Shown here: positions 9,010-17,521 of the stretch, piece after piece | Layout: each line of letters begins with the position of its first letter | Position numbering within the stretch: position 1 is the stretch's first letter | DNA from: Hornefia porci | GTDB lineage: Bacteria > Bacillota > Clostridia > Peptostreptococcales > Anaerovoracaceae | NCBI RefSeq assembly: GCF_001940235.1 | Contig: NZ_MJIE01000001.1 | Coordinates: 1,178,001 to 1,242,000 of the forward strand | Length of the DNA stretch: 64,000 bases | Direction: 5' to 3' | The notes under the pieces: generated by a model | Databases searched by the model: none | Told to the model about the DNA's origin: nothing | Seen by the model: the letters and a program-made list of their open reading frames with translations, nothing else | Program-made: the position numbers and the translations under genes

Positions 9010-10230
9010 TTGAAAAGCAGAGATTACGTATTACTGAAAAGTCTATATTACGACCACAAAGAAGAATACGAAGCATTGTATGACAGCCGGTTTAATTCTG
9101 ATGAATGCGTTCATCTGAACTTCACAGTCGCGGGTAACCCCGCTTTCTTTATGGAAACACCTGCATTGATAAAAAAGGTTGTAGAGATTTCCAGGCTTGA
9201 TAAAGATATTTTCCGGCTGTCGCGCGATCTTCCCGGAATTGCTTTGAAGCAGTATATAAACAAATGTCTGATTGATGAAATCGTTATTACCAATAACATC
9301 GAAGGCGTCCACAGTACGAGGAAGGAAATCAGCGAAATACTTGATGATCTTGAAGGTAAAAGTGACAAAAGATTTTTCGGCCTGGTTAACAAATACAACG
9401 CATTGATATCTGGAAATCATTTGTCAATAAAAGACAGTCATGATATCCGGGCTTTGTATGACGAGATGTTCCTTCCTGAGATCATTGAGGAAAATCCAAA
9501 AGACGAGCCTGATGGGAAGATCTTCAGAAAAGAGCATATCGACATCGTGGATCCGACACAAAAAGTAATTCATCACGGATTATACCCGGAGAATAAAATT
9601 ATCGAAAGCATGAATGATGCCGTCGACATTTTAAACGATACAGGTATCGACCCCTTATTCAGGATATCAATATTCCACTATCTGTTCGGGTATATTCATC
9701 CGTTCTATAACGGCAACGGACGTCTGAACAGATTCATCAGCAGCTATTATCTTGCAAATACGCTTGAATCAATTATGGGGTATCGCCTCTCATATACAAT
9801 CAAAGAAAACATCAGCAGGTATTACAGGAGTTTTAAGCTCGTGAACGAAGAAATTAACAGGGGCGACATAACGCCGTTCATCTTCACGTATCTGGAGTTT
9901 ATTAAAGAGTCTGCCGTAAATCTGCGGGACAGTCTGACCGACAAGAACCGGCACTTAAAAGTATTTACCGGACAGCTTGTGAACCTGCCGCACGGTGATG
10001 AGGAAAAGTACGGTTATCTATACTTCCTTTTATTGCAGGCTTCACTGTTTTCCGAAATCGGCATCACAACAAAAGAACTGCTGCAATGCCTGCAAATCAG
10101 CCGACCAACTCTGCAGAAACGTTTAAGCGAGATTGATAAGAGCTGCAATCTGCTTATTACCGAAAAACGCGACTCAAATAAGTTCTACCGGCTTAATCTC
10201 GAGGTTTTTGCAGAGATGACGAAAAAATAA
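9010..10230 (+). CDS. Fic-domain protein (class II inhibitory motif)
   Basis: A Fic enzyme that would transfer AMP or another nucleotide moiety to protein side chains. The motif is HPFYNGNGRLNR (near residue 235), where the usual Asp/Glu that holds magnesium is Asn. The motif TNNIEG, fitting (S/T)xxxE(G/N), lies N-terminal, marking class II self-inhibition by an internal helix. The C-terminal winged-helix-like part (TTKELLQCLQISRPTLQKRL) suggests DNA binding or self-control. The start is taken as TTG 9010, with AGAGGGGG before it; an ATG at 8977 would sit at the predicted transcript start. The gene is lower in GC than its neighbours, a hint of transfer. Confidence 0.85.
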   Translation: MKSRDYVLLKSLYYDHKEEYEALYDSRFNSDECVHLNFTVAGNPAFFMETPALIKKVVEISRLDKDIFRLSRDLPGIALKQYINKCLIDEIVITNNIEGVHSTRKEISEILDDLEGKSDKRFFGLVNKYNALISGNHLSIKDSHDIRALYDEMFLPEIIEENPKDEPDGKIFRKEHIDIVDPTQKVIHHGLYPENKIIESMNDAVDILNDTGIDPLFRISIFHYLFGYIHPFYNGNGRLNRFISSYYLANTLESIMGYRLSYTIKENISRYYRSFKLVNEEINRGDITPFIFTYLEFIKESAVNLRDSLTDKNRHLKVFTGQLVNLPHGDEEKYGYLYFLLLQASLFSEIGITTKELLQCLQISRPTLQKRLSEIDKSCNLLITEKRDSNKFYRLNLEVFAEMTKK

Positions 10231-10246
10231 ACGGCGTCTGCCCACT

Positions 10247-10300
10247 TTGTCCCCGTTGGACTTGACAGGCGCCGTCGGCAGTCTGTCGGCAGCGCCGCTC
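10247..10300 (+). repeat. Dispersed intergenic repeat, copy 1 (diverged)
   Basis: Resembles 21842-21895: a GTCCCCGT-GGACTT block followed by a GGCGC...GTCGGCAG...GCAGCGCC hairpin. It sits between the convergent ends of the Fic and threonine aldolase genes, where a terminator would be expected. Confidence 0.7.
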
Positions 10301-10307
10301 TGCCGCG

Positions 10308-11348
10308 CTACCGTGCGACCTCGTCCAGAATCCCGGCCAGGCGGCGGATATCCTCGCGCGTCGTCGCCCAGCTGGTGCAGAACCGCAGGATGGAATGCGT
10401 CTCGTCATACTTGCCGGAAACCTCAAAGCCGACATGCTCATGAAGTTTTCTGACAAGCTCATTCTCTACAACAAAGAACTGCATATTGGTGGGAGACTCC
10501 ACGTAAAACCTGAATCCCCGTTCCAGGAAAACCTGTTTCAGTTCCTCCGCCATATCCAGAGCCTGCTCTCCAAGCCGGAAATACAGACCGTCCGTGAACA
10601 GCGCAAGGAACTGAACTGCCACAACACGGCCTTTAGCGAAGACATTGCCCCGCTGTTTCATAATTGTGAAGAAGTGTTCGGGCGCATTTCCCCGCGGAAA
10701 TACGACCGCCTCGCCGCAGAGGGCGCCGACCTTGGTTCCGCCGATATAGAACACATCCACGATTTTCGCGATATCCTTCAGCGTCAGATCGCTTGCGTCA
10801 CTGGCCAGTCCGTACCCCATACGCGCTCCGTCCAGATAAAGAGGAATTCTGCACTCGCGGCAGATCTCCGCAATTGCGGTAAGCTCCGACCGGGTGTAAA
10901 GCGTCCCGAGCTCAGTCGGATGTGATACGTAAACACCGCCGGGAAACACCATATGTTCCCAGGCTTCATCGTCATAGAAATCCACCAGAAGTTTTCTCAG
11001 CCGTTCCGGAGCTATCTTTCCGTCCTCGGACGGAATCGTCAGAACCTTGTGTCCGGTGTATTCCACGCCGCCCGCTTCATGACAGTTCACATGACCGGTT
11101 TCCGCGGAGATGATACCGTCATACGGGCGCAGAATCGAGTCGATGACCGTAACATTGGTCTGTGTTCCTCCCGCAAAGAAGTAAACCTGCCCGTCGGGAC
11201 ATCCGCACGCCTCCCGGATCAGGTCCGCGGCTTCCCGGGTATAATGGTCCTCGCCGTAGCCCGGAAGCTGCTCCATATTGGTTTCAATGAGTTTCAGCAG
11301 CACCGACTGATGCGCTCCCTCATGATAATCACATTCAAATGAAAACAT
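10308..11348 (-). CDS. Threonine aldolase-family PLP lyase
   Basis: A fold-type I PLP enzyme of the beta-eliminating lyase group, 346 residues, likely cleaving L-threonine or allo-threonine to glycine and acetaldehyde. Visible are FFAGGTQTNVTVID (cofactor phosphate site), ETGHVNCHEAGG, LYLDGARMGYGL (Asp contacting the PLP nitrogen) and GGTKVGALCGEA with the Schiff-base lysine. The length is normal. The nitroreductase-fold gene lies just upstream on the same strand with a 32 bp gap, so they may be cotranscribed. Stereospecificity cannot be predicted. Confidence 0.9.
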   Translation of the reverse strand: MFSFECDYHEGAHQSVLLKLIETNMEQLPGYGEDHYTREAADLIREACGCPDGQVYFFAGGTQTNVTVIDSILRPYDGIISAETGHVNCHEAGGVEYTGHKVLTIPSEDGKIAPERLRKLLVDFYDDEAWEHMVFPGGVYVSHPTELGTLYTRSELTAIAEICRECRIPLYLDGARMGYGLASDASDLTLKDIAKIVDVFYIGGTKVGALCGEAVVFPRGNAPEHFFTIMKQRGNVFAKGRVVAVQFLALFTDGLYFRLGEQALDMAEELKQVFLERGFRFYVESPTNMQFFVVENELVRKLHEHVGFEVSGKYDETHSILRFCTSWATTREDIRRLAGILDEVAR

Positions 11349-11380
11349 AACGCGCCTCCTCAGGGATTTCGGTTATCCTG

Positions 11381-11953
11381 CTATTCGCAGAATTTCACCC
11401 GATTTGAAATATCTTCTTTTTCCTTCGGTTCCGGCTCTGCGGCGATGCCGCCGAACGGCATCTGCGCGATCAGTTTCCAGCTCTCCGGAATGTCGAACAT
11501 CCTTCTGACCGTGTCGTCAATGACCGGATTGTAGTGCTGCAGGTTTGCGCCGACGCCGATTTCGCGAAGCGCTGTCCAGACGTTAATCTGGAGCATACCG
11601 TTCGCCTGATTTGCCCAGACCGGGAAATTAGCGGCATACAGCGGGAACTGCTCCTGCTTCTCCTTCACAACAGCCTCGTCATAGAAATAGAGAATCGTTC
11701 CGGCGGCTGCTTTGAACCCGTCGATCTTCTCTCTGGCCACCTTCCCCTCAAAAGCGTTATAAACGCCGTCCCAAAGTTCATCCTGCCTGCTTCCCAGCGC
11801 AGTGACGACCCGTGCGCTCTTCATGTTGAAGGCGTCCGGAACAAGTTCAGTGACCTCTTCAATCAGTTTTTTCACCTCGCCGACTGAAACCGGCAGTTCT
11901 CTGTTCAGCTGATAATAACTTCTTCTCATCCCGAGAGCATCTGTAATCGCCAT
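11381..11953 (-). CDS. Nitroreductase-family protein
   Basis: An FMN-dependent nitroreductase-fold protein of the HBN1/Frm2-like group, 190 residues. The ATG at 11953 has AGGAGG 7 bases before it, better than the ORF-maximal start. The N-terminal MRRSYYQLNRELPVS and the FMN-site-like VWANQANGMLQIN and LREIGVGANLQHY segments support the family. Such proteins reduce nitro compounds or respond to lipid and redox stress; the role here is not shown. Confidence 0.85.
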   Translation of the reverse strand: MAITDALGMRRSYYQLNRELPVSVGEVKKLIEEVTELVPDAFNMKSARVVTALGSRQDELWDGVYNAFEGKVAREKIDGFKAAAGTILYFYDEAVVKEKQEQFPLYAANFPVWANQANGMLQINVWTALREIGVGANLQHYNPVIDDTVRRMFDIPESWKLIAQMPFGGIAAEPEPKEKEDISNRVKFCE

Positions 11954-12057
11954 AAGGCACCTCCTGTTCATCCTCCGGCCTGTCCGCCGTCGATACGGAA
12001 AACTCTGCGCAGCGGGATTCGGAATCGGCCGAATCCCTGAGCACAGGCATCAAGTAG

Positions 12058-12145
12058 GGTCTGCCGGCGCACTCTTCCATTGGATTGTGCGCCGCGGCGC
12101 TGCTGACAGACTGCCGTCAGCGCCCATTAAGTCCGACGGGGACTT
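12058..12145 (-). repeat. Dispersed intergenic repeat, copy 2
   Basis: Reverse-complement match to 21842-21930 over nearly its full length with few mismatches. Shared blocks include GTCTGCCGGCGCAC, TTCCATTGGAT, GCGGCGCTGCTGACA and CATTAAGTCCGACGGGGAC. It lies upstream of the nitroreductase gene and downstream of the amidase gene. Confidence 0.8.
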
Positions 12146-12235
12146 AATGCGCAGATACTACTTAATGATACCACATTTCCCTGCTCTCACACACGAAAAG
12201 AATTCTTTGTCTTGTTGGCACAGAGGCATCAGAGA

Positions 12236-13033
12236 CTACCCATACAGCTCTTTTCGTCTCAGCATCGTATACGGCCTTCTGCTCCGTTCCCGTTTCGACG
12301 CTTTCATATCGATGTCCGCATATACGATCTGTTCGCTGTCATCTGCTTTCACAACGCAGTTTCCACGGGCATCCGCCACCATGGATTCTCCGGCGAAATC
12401 CATCTCTCCTTCTTTCCCGACGCGGTTGCACATTGCAATTGCCACACTGCTCTGGAACGCCTGAATTCTGATTTCCCATTCAAAGATTTCCAGAGGCTCG
12501 CTCTTTGTATTCACCGTCGGAACCAGGATAAGATCCGCTCCCATGAGACTTTCGGTCCGGATGCTTTCAGGGTAGTGCCGGTCAAAGCACACCACAATCC
12601 CAATACGGCCATGCTCTGTATCAAACACCTGAAACCCCGTATCGGACGGTGTATAATAATCCTTCTCATAAAACTGTTCTGCCTGTGCCACATGAACCAT
12701 TTTCTGAACGCCGACAATCTCTCCGTTTCTGTCGATCAGAATACTTGCATCGTAATACTTTTCATTCTCCATCAGATAGATATTGGGCACTGCGGCGATC
12801 CCGCCTTCCCGGCAGGCAGTGCGAATACTGTTCACGGTCTCTGAGTCAAGCTCAAGCCCATACGAGGTCGCGTCTCCGCCCGGATATTGCGGGAAAAATT
12901 CCGTAAGCTGCACCTCCGGGAACAAAATCAAATCCGCTCCTTCCCGTGCCGCCGTTCTGATTGCGTCAATACTTTTCTTCAGATTTCTCTCTACAGTTCC
13001 CGCATTGCTCATCTGTACCATTGCAAGTTTCAT
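12236..13033 (-). CDS. Carbon-nitrogen hydrolase (nitrilase superfamily amidase)
   Basis: An amidase of the N-carbamoylputrescine amidase/omega-amidase branch, 265 residues. The Glu-Lys-Cys triad is visible in FPEVQLTEFF, GVQKMVHVAQ and VVCFDRHYPES. The start at 13033 has GGGAGGAA 8 bases before it and gives the family's usual N-terminus MKLAMVQM. The acidic FYEKDYYTP stretch is common to polyamine-pathway members, so N-carbamoylputrescine is one candidate substrate. It stands alone between the sirtuin operon and the nitroreductase gene. Confidence 0.88.
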   Translation of the reverse strand: MKLAMVQMSNAGTVERNLKKSIDAIRTAAREGADLILFPEVQLTEFFPQYPGGDATSYGLELDSETVNSIRTACREGGIAAVPNIYLMENEKYYDASILIDRNGEIVGVQKMVHVAQAEQFYEKDYYTPSDTGFQVFDTEHGRIGIVVCFDRHYPESIRTESLMGADLILVPTVNTKSEPLEIFEWEIRIQAFQSSVAIAMCNRVGKEGEMDFAGESMVADARGNCVVKADDSEQIVYADIDMKASKRERSRRPYTMLRRKELYG

Positions 13034-13154
13034 GGATTTTTCCTCCCTGCTGTCTGTGTTTAAAGACATTATCCAAGTTATCAATAGGCCAGTTGACTTT
13101 TAAATTCCATCGGATTTCGTCAGCAGAAGCCGGATTTTCTGCTGGACGAAACGC

Positions 13155-14066
13155 TCATCTGACAAGGAGAGACAGAGTCCTCCTGATGTCGCCGTCAATG
13201 CAAATGGACTTTTCCCGTATTTCTTCCGGAGCATAAGCCTCGCCGCGGTTCAGGCAGGCATAGATCGCATACGGCCATTGCGCGGTCATCCTCCAGAAGG
13301 GGAATTTGATTATGCCGGGTGTGTTCATGCCGACTGCGCATTCCAGGAAGAGCACCTTCCCGTTCTCATGTTCTCTCAGGAATTCCGAATAGCGCTCCGC
13401 CGCCCTGTACCACCCTTTGTCCTCCACAAAGTTGTCATCCGCGCGCAGGTTAGTCGTCATCGGCTCTCCGTCATCCGGGCAGTATGGAATCAGCTCTGTC
13501 GGAATCCTCATGGCAAGCTCTGCGGTTTCGGGAACGAGCAGCTCGTTATCCTCCGCAATCTCATACCCCTGGGCAAGCACCATCTTCCGGATGATTTCTT
13601 TGTTCTCGTAGGTCTTATGCGCCGAAGCGCCGTGCGGATCGGAACTCTGCAGCAAACCATAGTCCCCCTGTGTATAGAAGAGCCGTTCCCTGTCAAAGCC
13701 GGTTCTCTGAAAGCAATGATCCACATTGGTGGTCAGAACAAAGTAATCCTTGTCCTTCACCAACTCCAGCAGCATATCATAGGTGTCGCTGGGAATCGGT
13801 GCATAACGGTTGATCCAGATATATCTGCTCCAGAACGACCAGAAGGTCTCCTTATCAGGATACGGATAAAAACCGCCGGAATACATGTCGCTGAAGTGGT
13901 ACTTTGCGGCGAAGTCACCAAAGTATTTGTCGAAACGCTCTCCGGTATAAACATATCCGGCAGATACGGAAAGGCCTGCACCCGCACCGATAATCACCGC
14001 ATCCGCGCTGTCAGTTTCTCTTCTCAGCGCCCTGATTTGGTCCGAGTAATTTTCTGTATATTTCAT
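13155..14066 (-). CDS. Class M sirtuin (SirTM-type protein ADP-ribosyltransferase)
   Basis: An NAD-using sirtuin of the class found beside macrodomains, 303 residues. The Rossmann motif IGAGAGLSVSAGY and the TTNVDHCF segment with the conserved Asn are present. Where deacylating sirtuins have HG, this reads FYTQGDYG: Gln for the catalytic His, as in SirTM enzymes that ADP-ribosylate protein. The Cys knuckle is nearly gone (one Cys remains in IPYCPDDGEPM), so zinc binding is doubtful. The ATG at 14066 has AGGATGAGG before it and lies 56 bases inside the macrodomain gene, showing translational coupling. The lipoylated GcvH-like target and LplA2 ligase of the known staphylococcal and streptococcal operons are not nearby, so the target is unknown. 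Confidence 0.88.
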   Translation of the reverse strand: MKYTENYSDQIRALRRETDSADAVIIGAGAGLSVSAGYVYTGERFDKYFGDFAAKYHFSDMYSGGFYPYPDKETFWSFWSRYIWINRYAPIPSDTYDMLLELVKDKDYFVLTTNVDHCFQRTGFDRERLFYTQGDYGLLQSSDPHGASAHKTYENKEIIRKMVLAQGYEIAEDNELLVPETAELAMRIPTELIPYCPDDGEPMTTNLRADDNFVEDKGWYRAAERYSEFLREHENGKVLFLECAVGMNTPGIIKFPFWRMTAQWPYAIYACLNRGEAYAPEEIREKSICIDGDIRRTLSLLVR

Positions 14067-14811
14067 AATCCTCATCCTTAAAAACATTGAACACGACTTT
14101 AATCGCGCCGCCTTTTTCTTCCCTGTATTTCCGGACTGTTCTCACCGCGATTTCCGCCGCCCGACGCTGCGGAAATCCGAAGACGCCTGTGGAAATACAG
14201 CAGAAGGCAATGCTCCTGAATCCGTTTTCCTCTGCCGCGCGCAGACACGACTCATAACAGGACGCCAGAAGCCGCTCGTCTTCTTTTGTCAGCGCTCCCC
14301 GAACGATGGGCCCCACCGTATGGATCACAGCCCTGCACGGCAGGTTATAACCGGGCGTGACTTTCGCCTGCCCTGTCGGCTCTGCATGTCCCTGCTCGTC
14401 CATTATCTTGCCGCAGATGTACCGGAGCTGCACGCCTGCGAAGGTGTGAATACAGTTATCGATACAATTATGGAGCGGCTGATAGCATCCAGTCATTCCG
14501 CTGTTGGCAGCGTTTACGATGGCGTCCACACGAAGTCTGGTGATGTCTCCCTGCCAGAGGAAAATATTTTCGCCGCAATCCTCCCACTCGTCCCCGGAAA
14601 CCACGCCGCGAAGGCGAAGCTCCTCACCGAGATAGTCATCCTGAATCCTCAGAAACTCCGGGGATGCCGGTCCCGGCATGCGCACATTCATCAAGGCGCG
14701 AAGCAGATCCCTCTGCTCCCCGTCGGTTCCGGGGATCTCCAGTCCCCGACAGTTTTTGTTTTCCTTAAGCAAATACTTAATCAGATATTCTCTCTCCTGC
14801 TGATGATTCAT
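14011..14811 (-). CDS. SirTM-linked zinc-type macrodomain (ADP-ribosyl hydrolase)
   Basis: Removes ADP-ribose added by the partner sirtuin, by family analogy. The protein has 266 residues; the macrodomain begins about residue 85 (IFLWQGDITRLRVDAIVNAA). The stretch GCYQPLHNCIDNCIHTFAG matches the Cys/His zinc site of SirTM-associated macrodomains. STGVFGFP near residue 212 is the phosphate loop. The start overlaps the Rrf2 gene by 35 bases and the end overlaps the sirtuin start by 56, so all three form one operon. Confidence 0.92.
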   Translation of the reverse strand: MNHQQEREYLIKYLLKENKNCRGLEIPGTDGEQRDLLRALMNVRMPGPASPEFLRIQDDYLGEELRLRGVVSGDEWEDCGENIFLWQGDITRLRVDAIVNAANSGMTGCYQPLHNCIDNCIHTFAGVQLRYICGKIMDEQGHAEPTGQAKVTPGYNLPCRAVIHTVGPIVRGALTKEDERLLASCYESCLRAAEENGFRSIAFCCISTGVFGFPQRRAAEIAVRTVRKYREEKGGAIKVVFNVFKDEDYEIYRKLLGPNQGAEKRN

Positions 14812-15256
14812 CCTTATTCTCCCTGTCGATCACTTCCCGGATCTCCGACACCACGTCCGCCATCGTCATTTTTTTCAGTTCGTTTTCCATAGTCTGCTGC
14901 ACAGCCGCCAGTCTCGCATCCATCACCTTATGAATATTCCTTCCGACCGGGCACGCGGCGTTCGGCTGCTCATGAAAATGAAACAGTCCCTCCTCTTCAT
15001 CGACGCTCCCAACCGCCCGGTAGAGGTCATACAGAGTAATCTCCTCCAGCGGTCTCGCCAGCGTGGCGCCGCTGCTCCCCCGCCTTGTATTCACAATTCC
15101 CGCCCGACGCAGCTGCGACAGAACATTCCGGACGATCACCGGATTGACGCCTATGCTGCCTGCCAGAAACTCGCTGTTGACCCGGTCCATATCCCTGAAA
15201 TAATCCAGCGCCGTAATGGTGTGCACCGCGATTGTAAACTTGCTTGTAATCTGCAT
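14777..15256 (-). CDS. Rrf2-family regulator
   Basis: A winged-helix repressor of 159 residues. The second ATG (15256) is chosen: GGGAGG directly abuts the first ATG but is 6 bases from this one. Rrf2 features are the N-terminal FTIAVHTITALDYF, the recognition part NPVIVRNVLSQLRRAGIV and the wing TRRGSSGATLARP. One Cys (AACPVGRN) sits where cluster-binding members have three, so sensing by a single thiol as in YwnA/CymR relatives is more likely than an Fe-S cluster. First gene of the macrodomain-sirtuin operon, which it probably controls. Confidence 0.9.
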   Translation of the reverse strand: MQITSKFTIAVHTITALDYFRDMDRVNSEFLAGSIGVNPVIVRNVLSQLRRAGIVNTRRGSSGATLARPLEEITLYDLYRAVGSVDEEEGLFHFHEQPNAACPVGRNIHKVMDARLAAVQQTMENELKKMTMADVVSEIREVIDRENKDESSAGERISD

Positions 15257-15292
15257 CTGCATCCTCCCTGTTGTCATTCTTGTGATAGTTGC

Positions 15293-15321
15293 AATATATC
15301 ACTTTACACAAAAACAGTCAA
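15293..15321 (-). promoter_or_regulatory. Promoter of the Rrf2-macrodomain-sirtuin operon
   Basis: On the minus strand: TTGACT (15316-15321), a 17 bp spacer, and TATATT (15293-15298). TTGCAACTAT directly after the start of the -10 matches TTGTAACTAT at the next promoter upstream (15582-15610), a possible shared operator for the Rrf2 protein. Confidence 0.75.
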
Positions 15322-15451
15322 ACCGGTTCTGCGCCGCCGTCCGGTTTTCCGATCTTACAACCGCGGTCACATCAAATCCTTTTTTTACCGCTTCTTCAGT
15401 GATGAGTCTTCCTTCTTTTCCGTTTGCTGCCACTACTGCGATCTTCTTCAT
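15299..15451 (-). pseudogene. N-terminal remnant of a NAD(P)-binding reductase (YwnB-like)
   Basis: A 50-codon frame with a strong ribosome site (GGAGGAAAAAACA before ATG) reads MKKIAVVAANGKEGRLITEE and then FDVTAVVRSEN, the dinucleotide-binding start of NmrA/YwnB-type proteins. It stops after 50 residues, where about 160 more are expected. The stop lies within the Rrf2 promoter. In Bacillus, ywnB neighbours the Rrf2 gene ywnA, so this is probably the old partner of the regulator, lost by deletion. Confidence 0.65.
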
Positions 15452-15581
15452 TGTTTTTTCCTCCATGCTTTTTCATTACTGTTTTTTCTGTTTCTTTTGC
15501 CTGTCCGCTTTAAGTTCATCACCTGTCGACAATTTCACGTTTCAGGCCTGTTCGAGTTGAAATAATATTGTTTACATCTTC

Positions 15582-15610
15582 AATATAGCACGGCTCAGTT
15601 GTAATGTCAA
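15582..15610 (-). promoter_or_regulatory. Consensus promoter upstream of the YwnB-like remnant
   Basis: Minus strand: TTGACA (15605-15610), 17 bp, TATATT (15582-15587). An inverted repeat TTGTAA-N9-TTACAA overlaps the -35, in a form similar to the sequence at the Rrf2 promoter. Likely an Rrf2 operator. Confidence 0.7.
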
Positions 15611-15666
15611 TAGTTACAATTATTTTTTTACAAAAAAAATCCGGCGCCGGTTTTGGCGTCGGTTTT

Positions 15667-16260
15667 TCAAATCTCAAGCGCTTTCATAAACCCCTTTACA
15701 TTACCGGTCTGCATGAACCCGCTCATCAGACATGCGCCGGAAGCTCCTGCGGCCCTGACCTCCGCAATATTTTCCGGACCGATACCTCCGATTGCATATA
15801 CCGGTATACCGGACACATCACATACACTCCTGAGAAAATCGATTCCACGGGGTTCAAGTCCCTTCTTACAATCAGTCTCGAACACGTGACCTGCCGTAAT
15901 GTAAGTGCAGCCGAGCATCTCCGCTTCAAGCGCATCTTCGACTGAATGACAGGACGCTCCCAGAATGCCAAACGCAAGTCTGTCACTCTCAGCCATCTCA
16001 CGAAGCCCCGGGAGCGGCATATGCAGAGCGTCTGCTCCGAGTCGCCTTGCGACTTCAGGGTAACTGTGCAGAACAGGCTTTGTTCCATGAGCTTCACACA
16101 CCTTTATAAACTCGCGTGCGAGATCCTCATATTCAATTTTCTCAAGCTCCTTCTCGCGAAGAATGATCGCCTTTGGACGGGCATCCCCTATCTGTCCTAT
16201 TTTCTCCAGGAAGTCACCTCTGCAGAGGGAGCGGTTCGTCACACACAATATATCAGACAT
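15667..16260 (-). CDS. thiE: Thiamine-phosphate synthase family protein
   Basis: Joins the pyrimidine and thiazole halves of thiamine, or acts as the related TenI. About 197 residues forming a TIM barrel. MSDILCVTNRSLC is the usual start; the ATG at 16258-16260 overlaps the thiH stop by 8 bases. Family segments include HMPLPGLREM and YAIGGIGPENI, with MSGFMQ at the end. Last gene of the thiSFGHE cluster. TenI-type aromatizing isomerase cannot be excluded because ThiE and TenI are close. Confidence 0.82.
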   Translation of the reverse strand: MSDILCVTNRSLCRGDFLEKIGQIGDARPKAIILREKELEKIEYEDLAREFIKVCEAHGTKPVLHSYPEVARRLGADALHMPLPGLREMAESDRLAFGILGASCHSVEDALEAEMLGCTYITAGHVFETDCKKGLEPRGIDFLRSVCDVSGIPVYAIGGIGPENIAEVRAAGASGACLMSGFMQTGNVKGFMKALEI

Positions 16261-17506
16261 AAATGTAATCATTCAGGACCGGCTGCAGTCCTTCATCAGA
16301 CAAATCAGCATACATGCTGTCAAAGCTTCTCGCATCTGCGATCTCGAACTGCTCATCGCCTTCACTCTCTTCACTGCAGGTTCCCGTGTACTTGCTCTCG
16401 TGATCACCTATCCCCGTAGAAACACCCGCAGAGACCTTTGTACATGCTATCTTCGTTATACCATTCCTGAATCCTGCATTCTCACGGGATGATACTACGA
16501 TTTGTGCAAACGGCAGAAATATCCTGTATGCACATATGATCTGACAGAGCTGCTTTTCATGCACATCGAGAGGACTGATCTTCTCGTTATTCACTATCGG
16601 CCTCAGCCTCGGACATGATATCGACATTTCCGCATAAGGATATTTTCTCTGGATATGGTATACGTGCATCCCGGTCGCAAACGCATCCTTTCTGAAATCG
16701 GCAAGCCCGAGAAGAGCTGAAAAGCCAACGCCTCTCATGCCTCCCATAAGAGCCCTCTCCTGGGCCTCGAATCTGTAAGGCCATACGCGCTTATGGCCGA
16801 GCAGATGGAGCTTTTCGTACTTATCCGTATCGTAGGTTTCCTGAAATACCGTTATATAATCCGCTCCGCACTCATGCAGATATTTATACTCTTTCACATT
16901 GACCGGATATATTTCCAATCCGACGTTCCTGAAATATTTTCTCGCAAGTCTGCAGGCATCGCCTATATATTCGACAGGACTCTCGGAGCTGCTCTCTCCT
17001 GTCAGTATCAGTATCTCTTCGATCCCCGAATCGGCGATCACTTTCATTTCGTGTTCAATCTGACTGTGATCCAGTTTAAGTCTCCTGATATTGTTATAGC
17101 AGTTAAACCCGCAGTAGATGCAGTAATTACTGCAATAATTCGCGATGTACAGCGGTGTGAAAATGTATACAGTGTTGCCGAAGTGTCTGCCCGTCTCTAT
17201 CTGCGCTTTATGCGCCATCTGCTCAAGGAATGGTTCTGCCGCCGGTGACAGGAGCGCTTTGAAATCCTCAATTCCGCACTTATCCCGTCGGAGTGCCGTC
17301 ATGACATCTCTTGCCGTGTATTTATCATAATCGTAATTTTTCATCTCAAACAGAACCGCTTCTCTTATACCGGGATCTATCCGGTCCATATCCTCCATGT
17401 ATTCCATGTGGTCAGTTCTGGAGGAAGGATCGTTTTCCAGCCGGTGTTTCCTGGCAAGCGCCTGCTCAGACAAATTTCCGGTATCCATAAGGAATTCATT
17501 TTCCAT
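16253..17506 (-). CDS. thiH: 2-iminoacetate synthase
   Basis: A radical-SAM enzyme that splits tyrosine to dehydroglycine for the thiazole ring of thiamine; an anaerobe's alternative to ThiO. The protein has 417 residues. The cluster motif is in YIANYCSNYCIYCGFNC (CxxxCxxC). ILILTGESSSESP and MEYMEDMDRID are also family-like. It follows thiG with a 15 bp gap and overlaps thiE. Expression should follow the upstream TPP riboswitch. Confidence 0.95.
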   Translation of the reverse strand: MENEFLMDTGNLSEQALARKHRLENDPSSRTDHMEYMEDMDRIDPGIREAVLFEMKNYDYDKYTARDVMTALRRDKCGIEDFKALLSPAAEPFLEQMAHKAQIETGRHFGNTVYIFTPLYIANYCSNYCIYCGFNCYNNIRRLKLDHSQIEHEMKVIADSGIEEILILTGESSSESPVEYIGDACRLARKYFRNVGLEIYPVNVKEYKYLHECGADYITVFQETYDTDKYEKLHLLGHKRVWPYRFEAQERALMGGMRGVGFSALLGLADFRKDAFATGMHVYHIQRKYPYAEMSISCPRLRPIVNNEKISPLDVHEKQLCQIICAYRIFLPFAQIVVSSRENAGFRNGITKIACTKVSAGVSTGIGDHESKYTGTCSEESEGDEQFEIADARSFDSMYADLSDEGLQPVLNDYIYV

Positions 17507-17521
17507 TATATCTTTCGCCTC

